A stretch of DNA of 64,000 nucleotides from Pirellulaceae bacterium (lineage in GTDB: Bacteria; Planctomycetota; Planctomycetia; Pirellulales; Pirellulaceae). This document shows, in pieces, positions 7,787 to 20,230 of the stretch. A program made the position numbers and the translations under genes. Numbering within the stretch: the first letter of the stretch is position 1; the number at the start of each line of letters is the position of its first letter. The notes under the pieces were generated by a model, which made no database searches, was not told the origin of the DNA, and worked only from the letters and a program-made list of their open reading frames with translations. Location of the stretch: NCBI GenBank assembly GCA_026004775.1, contig BPJU01000005.1, forward strand, positions 186,001 to 250,000, written 5' to 3'.

Positions 7787-9388
7787 ATGTGTTGCTATCG
7801 TTTTCATGAAGCGATCTCAAACCGCCCCAGTGTCCGAGGTTGCCAAGTAAGCGCGGCCTGGGCGAGTTTCCTCGCGGTCGTGATTCTCGTTGTCTGCGCA
7901 TGCCGTGGTCTCCCCACTGAACAATCGGCGGCTGTGGCAAGCTGCGACGAACTGCGTGTATTTGGCTCACAACTATCGGCCCAAGACAAGACGCAAGCCG
8001 TTCGGCTGTCGTCTCCATCCCATGCCCAGACCGAGGCGCCGCCAAGAAACTCCGGCAAGTCGCTGCTCAAGTCCCGGACCCCGAATAACGCAATAACCGA
8101 AGAAACGGCAGTACAACTAGCGTCCTACGTACAGGGCGACGCCGGTTCCGAAAGGAGGCACTCGGTGGACGAAGCGCCGAGCGATGGCGTGGATTCCACC
8201 CGCGACAACAGCGAAGGCTACGATCTGGAGACGTTACTCGCATGGGCTTTCGAAAACAATCCAGCGATTCACGAAGCAGAGGCCCGTGTCGAGGCCGCGC
8301 AAGGTCGCTACGTGCAAGTCGGACTGCCGCCCAACCCGGCGGTCGGTTATTCGGGCCAGCAACTCGGCAGCCGCGGACAAGCTGAACAACAGGGAGTTCT
8401 CATCGAACAGGAACTGGTGACCGGCGGCAAGTTGCGCCTCTTGCGCCGACAGGCGGCCTGGGAGGTAGCACGCTCCGAACATCTTCTGGAAGTCGCCCGG
8501 CAACGCACGGCGACCGACGTGCGTACACTCTATTTCGAAGCTCTCGTCGCCCAGCGGCGTATCGACGTAGCGGAAAAACTGGCCGAAATTGCCGCTCGTG
8601 CCGAAAAAACGGTGAAGGCACTCTACGACGCTCAAGAGGCCAGCCTGGCCGACTATCTCCAAGCACAAATTGAAACCCAAACGGCTCGAGTGCTCGCCGA
8701 AAATGCTCATGCCGAGTTCCAGGGGACGTGGCAACGGCTGGTTGCAGTTGCGGGCCGGCCCGACCTGCCGCCGGCCCGGCTCAGAGGCGATCCGACAGCC
8801 GATTGGCCCGAGTACGATCCACAACGGTTGCTCGACCAGATTCTTGCTGCCAATCCCCAGCTCCTTGCGCTGGAGGCCGACGTGCAGCGGGCTCGATGGG
8901 CGGTCGACTATGCCCACGCAGCGGTTATCCCCAACATACAAGTGCAGGGTATCGTCCAAGATGATCGCGCCACCGGCTCGAGCAACGGCGCACTTCAGGT
9001 AACTGTTCCGGTTCCTCTTTGGAATCGCAACCAGGGTGGAATCCAACAAGCCTGGGGTGAATTATCGGCTGCCCAACAGGCTGTGGACCGAGTGGCGTTC
9101 GGGCTGCGAAAGAAGCTGGCCGAAACGTTGCAGTCGTATCAGGTAGCGAGGCAACAGGCTGAACGGTATCGCGACCAGATTCTGCCGAAGGCGGCCGAAA
9201 ATCTCCAATTAGCTCAGCGGGCTTACGAACAAGGAGAGTTTACCTATCTGCAATTGCTGACAGCTCAGCGCACCTACTTTCAAACCGAGCTCAATTATCT
9301 GGACGCATTAGGGCGGCTTTGGCGCAGTGCCAACAGCATCGACGGGTTGTTGTTGTCAGATAGTTTGGAAACGGATCCTGCGAATTAG
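7787..9388 (+). CDS. TolC/CzcC-family outer membrane efflux lipoprotein
   Basis: Outer membrane factors form trimeric beta-barrel/alpha-barrel channels that complete RND or ABC efflux pumps. After a hydrophobic stretch at about residues 25-38 there is a Cys-containing ACRG site that could be lipidated. A low-complexity spacer follows. From about residue 145 the sequence is typical of the OEP family: long amphipathic helices with the LDYLQAQIETQTA and YEQGEFTYLQLLTAQRTYFQTE type repeats, giving two OEP domains. The start is uncertain since no good ribosome binding site precedes 7787. No inner-membrane pump or adaptor gene is adjacent, so the substrate cannot be inferred; similarity in style is closest to CzcC-type heavy-metal efflux channels. 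Confidence 0.85.
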   Translation: MCCYRFHEAISNRPSVRGCQVSAAWASFLAVVILVVCACRGLPTEQSAAVASCDELRVFGSQLSAQDKTQAVRLSSPSHAQTEAPPRNSGKSLLKSRTPNNAITEETAVQLASYVQGDAGSERRHSVDEAPSDGVDSTRDNSEGYDLETLLAWAFENNPAIHEAEARVEAAQGRYVQVGLPPNPAVGYSGQQLGSRGQAEQQGVLIEQELVTGGKLRLLRRQAAWEVARSEHLLEVARQRTATDVRTLYFEALVAQRRIDVAEKLAEIAARAEKTVKALYDAQEASLADYLQAQIETQTARVLAENAHAEFQGTWQRLVAVAGRPDLPPARLRGDPTADWPEYDPQRLLDQILAANPQLLALEADVQRARWAVDYAHAAVIPNIQVQGIVQDDRATGSSNGALQVTVPVPLWNRNQGGIQQAWGELSAAQQAVDRVAFGLRKKLAETLQSYQVARQQAERYRDQILPKAAENLQLAQRAYEQGEFTYLQLLTAQRTYFQTELNYLDALGRLWRSANSIDGLLLSDSLETDPAN

Positions 9389-9572
9389 GCAGACAGCCAC
9401 ACTCAGCGTGGCACACTCAGCTTCCCTCTTCAGATTGCCAAATTTCCAGAAGTAACCGCCAACTTGCTCTGGACACCTGGCCGCATTTTTGGCACACTTG
9501 CCCGCCCATCGATAGCGATCGAGCCAGATCCGGAGCTGGCTCAATGGAATCGATTTCATGGAGGGTCCCATC

Positions 9573-10076
9573 ATGAGCGCATTACAGAGGTCTTGGTTGG
9601 CTGCTGCCATATTGATCGTCACCACGCTGACGCCGATCCTGGGAGCCGAAGATGGCTGGGGGTGGTCCTTCTGGAACCCGTTTAAGTCCGACAAACCACC
9701 CAGCAAGAAAGTAACGGCCAGCGTTACTGATGAGCCCAAATCGTCGTTTCATTTGCCCAAATTGCCGTCACTTCCCAAACTGTCCATTCCTTCCATGACC
9801 AGCCGCTCGTCGACCGCTCGGCGGCCGGCTCCCAGTGGACCTTCGACGTGGGAAAAGATGACACAAGGCACCAAGTCATTTTTTTCGAAGGCCTATGATG
9901 CATTGACTCCGTGGGATGACCACAAAGCGGCTCCGCCCAAACCACCTACCCACCCGTCTTCCTCATCGAAGGCCTCCAAGGGTGCGTCCTCCTGGTGGCC
10001 ATGGGGCAAAAAGTCGTCCTCGCAGGGCCCCAAGACGGTCAACGAGTTCATTGCGCAACCTCGCGTGACACCGTGA
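9573..10076 (+). CDS. Small secreted Pro/Ser/Lys-rich protein of unknown function
   Basis: I start at the second ATG (9573) because GGAGGG lies seven bases upstream and an N-terminal signal peptide follows directly (MSALQRSWLAAAILIVTTL, cleavage after LGA near residue 25). The mature 140 or so residues are low complexity: GWGWSFWNPFKS, then repeated KLPSLPKL units, a Thr-Trp-Glu segment and a Trp/Pro-rich patch ending in NEFIAQPRV. No domain is recognised. The composition suggests an exported, possibly envelope-attached, disordered protein. It is followed 38 bases later by selB but is probably unrelated. Confidence 0.75.
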   Translation: MSALQRSWLAAAILIVTTLTPILGAEDGWGWSFWNPFKSDKPPSKKVTASVTDEPKSSFHLPKLPSLPKLSIPSMTSRSSTARRPAPSGPSTWEKMTQGTKSFFSKAYDALTPWDDHKAAPPKPPTHPSSSSKASKGASSWWPWGKKSSSQGPKTVNEFIAQPRVTP

Positions 10077-10114
10077 GCTAGTCGTGCCGCCGGGCAGTTC
10101 CTACAATCGACGGC

Positions 10115-12079
10115 ATGGCAATCGATTTAATCCTGGGAACAGCCGGGCACATTGACCACGGCAAGACATCATTGATCAAGGCCCTGACGGGGGTCGATAC
10201 GGATCGGCTGCCGGAGGAGAAACGGCGCGGGATCACGATTGACCTCGGTTTTGCCTGTCTGGAGCTAGGGCCGTATCGGCTGGGCATTGTGGATGTGCCG
10301 GGCCATGAGCGTTTTGTGCGCAATATGCTGGCCGGCGCGACCGGCATGGACCTGGCGCTTCTGGTGGTAGCCGCCGACGACTCGGTCAAGCCGCAGACGC
10401 TCGAACATCTGGAAATCTTGCGGCTCTTGGATTTACCGGCCGGCGTGGTGGCTTTGACGAAATGCGACCTGGTCGAGGCCGAGTGGCTGGAGGCGGTAGC
10501 CGAAGAGATCCGCGAGGTGACCCGCGGCACGTGCCTGGAACAGGCTCCGATCGTCCCGACCAGTGTGGTCACCGGACAGGGACTGGACGAACTGCGGCAG
10601 CGCCTCCAGCAAGCGGCTGCCACCGCGGCTGAACGGCGTGCCCAACAGCTCCACGTGCCGTTCCGCATGGCGATCGACCGCGTCTTTTCGGTAGCCGGCC
10701 ACGGAACGGTAGTGACCGGAAGCGTCAGTGCCGGCCGCGTCTCGGTGGGTGACGAACTTCTGATCGAGCCGGGCAGCATCAAGGTACGCGTGCGGGGCCT
10801 TCAGAACCACGATCGTCCGGTTGCCGAGGTGCATCGTGGCCAGCGCGCGGCGATCAACCTCACCGGCGTCCATCATGAACAGATCCGGCGTGGTCATGAG
10901 CTGGCAGCCCCCGGGCACCTGGAACCGGCTCGTTGTCTGACCGTTCGAATAACCCTTTCCAGGAGCGCTCCGCGACCACTTAAGAATCGTTCCCGAGTTC
11001 GCCTGCACATGGGGACGGCCGAACTGCTGGTCCATGTGCGGCTGCTCGGCTGTGAACTGCTCGCCCCGGGCGAACATGCCTGGGCTCAATTGGTGCTGCC
11101 CCAGCCCGCCGTGGCGGTCTGGCGGCAGCCGTTTATTATTCGCAGTGAGTCGCCTGTGCTGACGATCGGCGGCGGAGTGGTGATTGATCCGCACGCCGAG
11201 CGGCTTCGCAAATTCTCCGACCGTGACCGGGATCGGTTGCAGCTCTGGTACACAGGTGATCCCGAGCAGCGAGCCGATGCGGCGCTGTTTTACCGAGGGT
11301 GGCGTCCCTGGCAACCGCCGGACCTGGCGCGGATGGCCGGAGTAACCGACCCGCAAGCGGTACTGAAGTCGCTTCTTGAGAACGCGCGACTGCTTGAGAT
11401 CCCGCTTTCGGCGCAGCGGCGCGTGCTCGTACACCGCGAACTTTTCGATCAAGCGGCCCAACAATTGGCGGGATTACTGGAACGGTTGCACCGTGAACAA
11501 CCGCTTCGTATGGCGTTCGATCCGCATGAGGTTGCCTCGCGCATTCGCTGGTTACCATCACCGGCCTACGTTGAACCGCTGATGCGGTATGCCGCCGGCA
11601 CCGGCCTTCTGGAACAATACGCTGGTGGTGTCCGGCTGCCCGGCCACGGTCCGGCTCTGTCCCATGCAGAAAGCCAGTTGCTCGAGCAGATCGTCCAGCA
11701 GCTTCTTCAGGCAGGTATCGAAGTGCCATCGGTAGCCCAGTTGCAAGCGTCCGCCGGCCGTTTGGCAGCTTCCGTGCCGGCTCTGCTCGGCTTAGCTGTC
11801 AGCCGCGGAGAATTGGTGCAGATAAGCGACGAGTTTTACCTGCATGCGGAAGTCGATCGGCAGTGCCGAACGATTGTTCACCGGCACCTGGAAAAAACCG
11901 GACCGGCCACCCTAAGCCAAATTCGCGAGTGGCTGGGCACTTCGCGCAAATACGCCGTTCCCTATTGCGAGTACTTGGACCGCGTAGGCATGACCGTCCG
12001 CGAAGGCGACAAGCGGCGATTGCACCCGAAAGCAGCCTCGGCCCCGCCGCCGGACGTGGAAGCCGAATTCCCCAAGTGA
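10115..12079 (+). CDS. selB: Selenocysteine-specific elongation factor SelB
   Basis: SelB delivers Sec-tRNA(Sec) to UGA codons marked by a SECIS hairpin. The GTPase domain is complete: G1 GHIDHGKT at 11-18, G3 DVPGH at 60-64 and G4 TKCD at 115-118. EF-Tu-like domains 2 and 3 follow (SVAGHGTVVTG near 190). The C-terminal half from about residue 400 consists of winged-helix repeats that bind SECIS RNA. The size of 654 residues is as expected. selA starts 20 bases after its stop, so they form an operon. No selC tRNA or selD was found in this window. Confidence 0.95.
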   Translation: MAIDLILGTAGHIDHGKTSLIKALTGVDTDRLPEEKRRGITIDLGFACLELGPYRLGIVDVPGHERFVRNMLAGATGMDLALLVVAADDSVKPQTLEHLEILRLLDLPAGVVALTKCDLVEAEWLEAVAEEIREVTRGTCLEQAPIVPTSVVTGQGLDELRQRLQQAAATAAERRAQQLHVPFRMAIDRVFSVAGHGTVVTGSVSAGRVSVGDELLIEPGSIKVRVRGLQNHDRPVAEVHRGQRAAINLTGVHHEQIRRGHELAAPGHLEPARCLTVRITLSRSAPRPLKNRSRVRLHMGTAELLVHVRLLGCELLAPGEHAWAQLVLPQPAVAVWRQPFIIRSESPVLTIGGGVVIDPHAERLRKFSDRDRDRLQLWYTGDPEQRADAALFYRGWRPWQPPDLARMAGVTDPQAVLKSLLENARLLEIPLSAQRRVLVHRELFDQAAQQLAGLLERLHREQPLRMAFDPHEVASRIRWLPSPAYVEPLMRYAAGTGLLEQYAGGVRLPGHGPALSHAESQLLEQIVQQLLQAGIEVPSVAQLQASAGRLAASVPALLGLAVSRGELVQISDEFYLHAEVDRQCRTIVHRHLEKTGPATLSQIREWLGTSRKYAVPYCEYLDRVGMTVREGDKRRLHPKAASAPPPDVEAEFPK

Positions 12080-12098
12080 GAAACGAGCGGACACAACC

Positions 12099-13499
12099 AT
12101 GGCTGATCCTCTCTTGCGTCGCATCCCACCGGTTCACCAGTTGCTGACCGAGCCACCGCTGAAGCTGTGTGAAGCGCAGCTTGGCCATGCGCTGGTTCGC
12201 GAACAGACCCGCCGATACTTGGAAAAATTGCGTTACCAGTTGCGAACTACCGGAAAACATGACATGGCATTGGATGCCGGCACTCTGGCCTGCCAGATCG
12301 CCGCCTGGATACAAGAACAGGGCGCCCCGCGGCTGCGGCCGGTGATTAACGCCACCGGTATTCTGCTCCATACCGGCTTGGGCAGGGCACCGTTGGCCCA
12401 AGAAGCGATCGAGGCGATGGTGGAGGTTGCTGGAGGCTATTCGAGTCTGGAGATCGATCTGGAGAGCGGCGAGCGATCGCAGCGCGTCCTGGCGGTCCAA
12501 TCGCTGCTGTGCGAACTGACCGGTGCCGAAGCGGCGACCGTGGTCAATAACAATGCAGCCGCTACCGTGGTGACCTTGGCGGCATTGGCCGCGGGTCGAG
12601 AAGTTATCGTCTCGCGCGGTGAACTGATCGAAATCGGCGGCTCATTCCGTTTACCCGACGTGATGGCTCAAAGCGGTGCCCTACTGCACGAAGTGGGCAC
12701 CACCAACAAGACTCGGCTGGAGGACTACGTCCAAGCCATCGGCCCGCAAACGGCTGCGTTACTCAAGGTTCACACCAGTAATTATCGGATCGTCGGGTTT
12801 ACCGAAGAGGTGGCGCTACGCGAACTGGCTCGCGTAGCCCAGCAACACCAACTGCCCTTGATCCACGATATCGGCTCCGGGGCACTGGTGGACTGGGAGC
12901 CGTTTGGGCTGCGTGGCGAGCCGGTCGCCGCGCGCAGCCTGGCAGACGGAGCCGACCTGGTGCTTTTCAGCGGCGACAAGTTATTGGGTGGGCCGCAGTG
13001 CGGAATCATCGTCGGACGGCAAGGGCTGGTCAGCCGCATCCAGAAACATCCACTCAGCCGGGCTCTGCGCATCGACAAATTGACGTTGGCCGCCTTGCAT
13101 GCCACGTTGCGGTTGTATCAACGCCCCGACACGCTGGCCCAACGCCTGCCGTTGTTGAAGTTGGTCACCACACCGCCGGATGTGCTCAGAGAACGAGCCA
13201 CGCGCTTGGCCGAACAACTGAAAAACGCTTCCACAGTCCGGCACGCCGAACCGGTTGCCGACGTCAGTTACTTGGGCGGCGGCTCCGTTCCGGGCCAAGC
13301 GATCGCTACATGGTGTGTTGCGATCGAACCCCGTACGGTATCGGTCGATCAGTTGGCGAAGCAGTTGCGAACCGGCCAGCCAGCGGTCGTGGGACGAATT
13401 ACCCGGCAACGGCTGCTGTTGGATTTGCGGTCGGTGTTTCCCGACCAGGACCAATCGATCGTGACTCGCTTCCAGGAGCTGAACGAGTCCGAACCGTGA
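12099..13499 (+). CDS. selA: L-seryl-tRNA(Sec) selenium transferase
   Basis: SelA is a PLP enzyme that converts Ser-tRNA(Sec) to Sec-tRNA(Sec) using selenophosphate. The PLP lysine is visible as SGDKLLGGPQCG with Lys294. The N-terminal domain and the INATGILLHTGLGRAPL block near residue 82 are classic for bacterial SelA. Length 466 residues is normal. It is directly downstream of selB in the same orientation. Together they imply that this organism decodes UGA as selenocysteine, so apparent in-frame TGA stops elsewhere in the genome should be treated with care. Confidence 0.95.
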   Translation: MADPLLRRIPPVHQLLTEPPLKLCEAQLGHALVREQTRRYLEKLRYQLRTTGKHDMALDAGTLACQIAAWIQEQGAPRLRPVINATGILLHTGLGRAPLAQEAIEAMVEVAGGYSSLEIDLESGERSQRVLAVQSLLCELTGAEAATVVNNNAAATVVTLAALAAGREVIVSRGELIEIGGSFRLPDVMAQSGALLHEVGTTNKTRLEDYVQAIGPQTAALLKVHTSNYRIVGFTEEVALRELARVAQQHQLPLIHDIGSGALVDWEPFGLRGEPVAARSLADGADLVLFSGDKLLGGPQCGIIVGRQGLVSRIQKHPLSRALRIDKLTLAALHATLRLYQRPDTLAQRLPLLKLVTTPPDVLRERATRLAEQLKNASTVRHAEPVADVSYLGGGSVPGQAIATWCVAIEPRTVSVDQLAKQLRTGQPAVVGRITRQRLLLDLRSVFPDQDQSIVTRFQELNESEP

Positions 13500-13868
13500 T
13501 CTTCGCCCAGTGGCGACTCCGGCTCCTCTGTTTTGGCGGATACAGCTTGCCACCACACGAGCAGCCAACGTTGGGGACCTTCTTGCCACTTTCTGGAGGC
13601 GGTTCTGCCCACTACTTTCACGCCCCACCCGCACACAACGGGGTCAATCACCCAAAACGATGCAACGGTTTTTCCCACGAATGTGGGATTCCAGCGGCGG
13701 CGGAGATTCGGCACAATGGGGGGAAACTGTAGCAATGATGCGCGTCGTGCCACGGCCGGCGTCGGAAAAAACGTGTCGTTGACCCTGGGGGCCTGAACCG
13801 GGCTTGTCGCGTAACGTAAGCCCCATAGGTAAGGCGAATGTCAGCGGGATTTCATCCAGGCGTGCACG
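13500..13868. other. Intergenic stretch after selA
   Basis: About 370 bases. I checked it for the selenocysteine tRNA, which often sits near selAB, and saw no T-arm GGTTCGAATCC-like sequence or cloverleaf. A run of TTTTTCCCAC near 13672 is not preceded by a convincing stem. Confidence 0.45.
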
Positions 13869-14750
13869 ATGAGTAACGAGCCGGCTGTACCGCAGGGGAT
13901 GCGCGGGCGTATCAGCTCAATGGCGGCGCTTCTGGTCGGGGTGGTCGTGGCCGTTGTTGCGGCAATTTCGTCCGCTCAGGATTCCCCGGTTGTCACGCTG
14001 CACGAGTGGCGCAGTTTCTCGCCAGGAGCCTGGAAGCGCGTGCGGGTGCTGCGTGAGACGTTCGACGACAAGGGTCACCCCGTCAACCGCACCACAGCCG
14101 AGACCACCACCACTCTGGTGGAGATCGACGAAAATGGCCTGAAATTGCGGGCGGAGGTCTCCGTGGAAGTGGCCGGCCGCCGCTTTGCGCCGCAACCCCA
14201 AGAGGTCTGGTACGGCTTCCAAGGTCAGACCAAGGGGCAGGTGGCCGAAACCAGTCGACTGGGTACGGAAAAAATCGAGCTTAACGGCCAGAAATTCGAC
14301 GCCCAAGTCTGTCAGGTGTTGGTGCGGGACGGAAAGCTGGAACGTACCAGTCGCCTGTACTGCGTGGAGGAATTCCCGCACGTATTGCGCAGGCAGTCGG
14401 TGCTGCTGGATCTGTCCGGCGAACAGCCCAAGGAGCTAGACCGTCTGACCTCGGAATTGGTCGCCTGGAATTTACCCTATCCATACGATCGAGAACTCCT
14501 GTCGGTGGCGATGATCCGCACGGTAGCGGTTCGGCCTGACGGAAAGACGGTGACGATTGAATTACAGAGCCCGGAGGTACCCGGCTACGTGGTGGCTCAC
14601 TGGTCAACCCGATGGGACGCAGCCGGGCGGATCGTGGAGCGATCGGTGCTGGAACTGCTCGATTTTGACACGGGCGCCGACGCTGCTCGAGCGCCTGCGG
14701 GCCCTTTGCGCCGGCCACTTCTTCATCGCAGTCGTCCACTTCGACCATAA
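13869..14750 (+). CDS. Exported protein of unknown function, 3' end possibly frameshifted
   Basis: The N-terminus carries a hydrophobic segment (about residues 18-36, ending ISSAQ) that reads as a signal peptide. The body has beta-rich, repetitive sequence, for example HEWRSFSPGAWKRVRVLRET and TTTLVEIDENGLKLRAEV, of the sort seen in secreted planctomycete proteins; no named domain is recognised. In the annotated frame the last 25 or so residues after LLDFDTGAD are Arg/Pro/Ala-rich and unlike the rest. The next frame continues with protein-like, strongly GC3-biased codons to a TAA at 14838. A one-base frameshift near 14680-14690 (or a sequencing error) may therefore have truncated a roughly 322-residue protein. 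Confidence 0.65.
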   Translation: MSNEPAVPQGMRGRISSMAALLVGVVVAVVAAISSAQDSPVVTLHEWRSFSPGAWKRVRVLRETFDDKGHPVNRTTAETTTTLVEIDENGLKLRAEVSVEVAGRRFAPQPQEVWYGFQGQTKGQVAETSRLGTEKIELNGQKFDAQVCQVLVRDGKLERTSRLYCVEEFPHVLRRQSVLLDLSGEQPKELDRLTSELVAWNLPYPYDRELLSVAMIRTVAVRPDGKTVTIELQSPEVPGYVVAHWSTRWDAAGRIVERSVLELLDFDTGADAARAPAGPLRRPLLHRSRPLRP

Positions 14751-14838
14751 TATTGAGCCGTGTTTCGACGTCCCAGACTTGGACGCCGTATTGTGGCCCG
14801 CATACCTGGTCACCCTCACAGTAAAATTGCGAGGTTAA

Positions 14839-15072
14839 CCGGTGATTGGGATTCTTGGCTAGCCGGGGCGGCTGCTGCAATCCGGTACATGCAAGGCAAG
14901 GACGCGGTTGCAGGAGATTCCAGAAACATCCGTCAAAGCAGGGTAAGCGTCACGCTTTCGTGCGGGACCGGCTGCCGCAGGAAATTCAGCAAAACATCTG
15001 CCGCCGTGAGGCCTCCCAGCGGGTTCAATACTGGCTTTCTACCCCTTCCCGACATATCTCGACTGCCGTGCC
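14839..15072. other. Intergenic stretch spanning the duplication boundary
   Basis: Unique sequence to 14971, then the start of the duplicated segment. The shared part continues up to and beyond the guaB promoter at 15073. No gene is visible. Confidence 0.5.
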
Positions 15073-15101
15073 TTGTCGATTACGAGCGATCTCCCCATAA
15101 T
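15073..15101 (+). promoter_or_regulatory. Predicted guaB promoter, copy 1
   Basis: TTGTCG at 15073-15078 and CATAAT at 15096-15101 are separated by 17 bases. The predicted start is near 15108, giving a leader of about 46 bases with AGAGGAG before the ATG. It lies inside the duplicated segment, so each guaB copy has its own promoter. Confidence 0.5.
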
Positions 15102-15153
15102 TAAGTATTTTACCCGGACGTCCCCGCGAGCGCCGTTAAGAGGAGTTTCTTCC

Positions 15154-16629
<1,476 letters not shown>

Positions 16630-18251
16630 TCGTAAGCCAAACTGGCTTTCTCTGGTTGCGGTTTTGTTAGCCTTGTTGCTGCTGCCGTCGCCCGTGCAGG
16701 CACAGAACTCGGTGCGATTGTCGTTATCGCGTCCCGAGCCGGAGCGGACACCCGTCGCTGCTGGTCGTGTTTCACCAGTGAAAAAAACGGTAGCCAGAGT
16801 CCCGAACGACCAGACTCTTTCTCGCGACCCCACGGTTGAAGCTGCGTCAGATCCGGAAGAAAACTATGTGCCGCCTGCCGTGGGCAAAGCACGGGCCGAG
16901 ATTCTGCTCTTGGATGAGCCAGTCCCGGCTGAGCATACTTCGGCCAGTAGCTCGCCATCCCGAACCGTGCAACGTGCCGCTTATGGAACGCCGGCCTCGT
17001 CTGCGACACGGCTCGGACCTCCTCGCGTAACGCCCGCTACCACCCAGGATGAAAACGGTCTGCGCTGGCAAAGGGCATTTGTCGTGGAGGAACAGGCTAG
17101 GCGGCTTAGACGTTGTCAGTAGCCCTGCCGTTGTACCCGCCACGGCCATAAGCGGGGGCGATGATGGCCCCCAACTGATGGCTCCCGGTATTCCCGTGGA
17201 AACTGACCCATTTGCCGATCCGTTTGGGGACCGGCAACTGTCGGCCGTCCCACCAGCGACCCGGCAGGCCGACCTGGTGGCACCGCTTGAAGTCCCTGGC
17301 GAACAGGTCGCATCGCCCATCGAGGAAACGCTCGACGCCGGGCAGCAGGCTCCTTTGCGGCTCGAGGCGATTCCGTTGCGGGCTGCTCAAGCGGCACCAG
17401 CCGGCCCTGGTTCCCCAGACTCGAATCGCAACCATGAGACTTCCGCGCAGGAGCTTGGCTCGGCTCTTCAGGTCCCTGGGAGCCGGCAGTCACAGCAGCC
17501 GCCCTCCACGCCGATGCCGCGCACCCCGGCTTCCGAGCGACACATTTATAACGAGCGGGACTGCGACCGGGATGTGGCCGACTGCCAGCGATTGCGGGAT
17601 CGAGTGCGGGCACGGTCCATCCGGCAGATTTCGCTGGATATCAGTCCTTCGTTCAACCCGGTGACGCTCGAATCGGGCGAAGCTCCGCCGGAGCGTCCTC
17701 GAGGATATGTCAACGACTATCGGACGTGGACCGATGCGCAGGGACGCGTCGTAGCTGTGGGGGCTTTACAGGGAATCGAGCACGGCCGGCTGTTGATCCG
17801 GACGCGTGAGGGGAAGATCGAGCAGATACCGTATCGGGAGTTGAGCGACGTCGATCAGTGTTACTTCGCGGCGTGGTGGGGTATACCATCCGAGTGCACG
17901 TTGGGTTATGAACGGTACGAGCCGCGTCAACCAGTGCCAGCCACGTTTGCCTGGAAGGCTTCAGCCGTGTATCACAAACCGCTTTACTTTGAAGAGGTGC
18001 AGCTTGAGCGGTACGGGCATTCGGCGCGCCCGCTTATCCAGACGGCTCTTTCCGGCGCCCATTTTGTGGGCAACATCGCGACGCTTCCGTATCAGATGGC
18101 AATTCATCCCATGTGGGAATGCCAGTATCCGTTGGGGCATTATCGGCCGGGCAATTGTGCGCCGTGGCTGGTGCCACCGGTGCCGGTGAGCGCCAAGGGC
18201 GGGCTGGCCGAAGCCGGAGTCATTCTGGGCGGCGTGTTCCTGGTGCCGTAA

Positions 18252-18572
18252 TCGGCAGGCGTAAGGTACCCGATTTCGTTGGTTCCCCTTTCCAGCCACA
18301 GTGAGCCTTAGTGATAGACCACAGCATTGCATAGATTCTGGCCGTTACACCGTATCTGGAATCGCCGATGGAGTAGCTGGAGTAGCCTCGTTTCGATACG
18401 TGTCAATGTCGTATTGCCCTGGCGGTGCATAAATCTTGGGCTTTACACTGGGCATTGAAGCATTTTGCGAACCGGGAATGAAACCGTTTCGTCCCGTGTA
18501 CGTCATTTACCGCCAACCCCGGTATACAAACGGGCAAATCGAGCGGAACTGTTGACCGACAATATAGGGTGT
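18252..18572. other. Unique spacer between the two duplicated segments
   Basis: Contains the last bases of copy 1 to 18261 and then 311 bases not found elsewhere in the window. There is a weak internal similarity between GCATAGATTCTGGCCGTTACAC and GCATAAATCTTGGGCTTTACAC. No gene, transposase or terminator is seen. Confidence 0.5.
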
Positions 18573-18673
18573 CTGCCGCAGGAAATTCAGCAAAACATCT
18601 GCCGCCGTGAGGCCTCCCAGCGGGTTCAATACTGGCTTTCTACCCCTTCCCGACATATCTCGACTGCCGTGCC

Positions 18674-18702
18674 TTGTCGATTACGAGCGATCTCCCCATA
18701 AT
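18674..18702 (+). promoter_or_regulatory. Predicted guaB promoter, copy 2
   Basis: Same TTGTCG-17-CATAAT elements as in copy 1, at 18674-18679 and 18697-18702, including identical surrounding leader sequence. Confidence 0.5.
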
Positions 18703-18754
18703 TAAGTATTTTACCCGGACGTCCCCGCGAGCGCCGTTAAGAGGAGTTTCTTCC

Positions 18755-20230
<1,476 letters not shown>

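Noticed and set aside
13500-13868. Search for the selenocysteine tRNA next to selA
   Set aside because: No T-arm or long variable arm could be found on either strand.
14281-14880. Minus-strand frame across the 3' end of the exported protein gene
   Set aside because: Reads partly protein-like, but codon third positions favour the plus-strand frame ending at 14838; the signal is probably its mirror.
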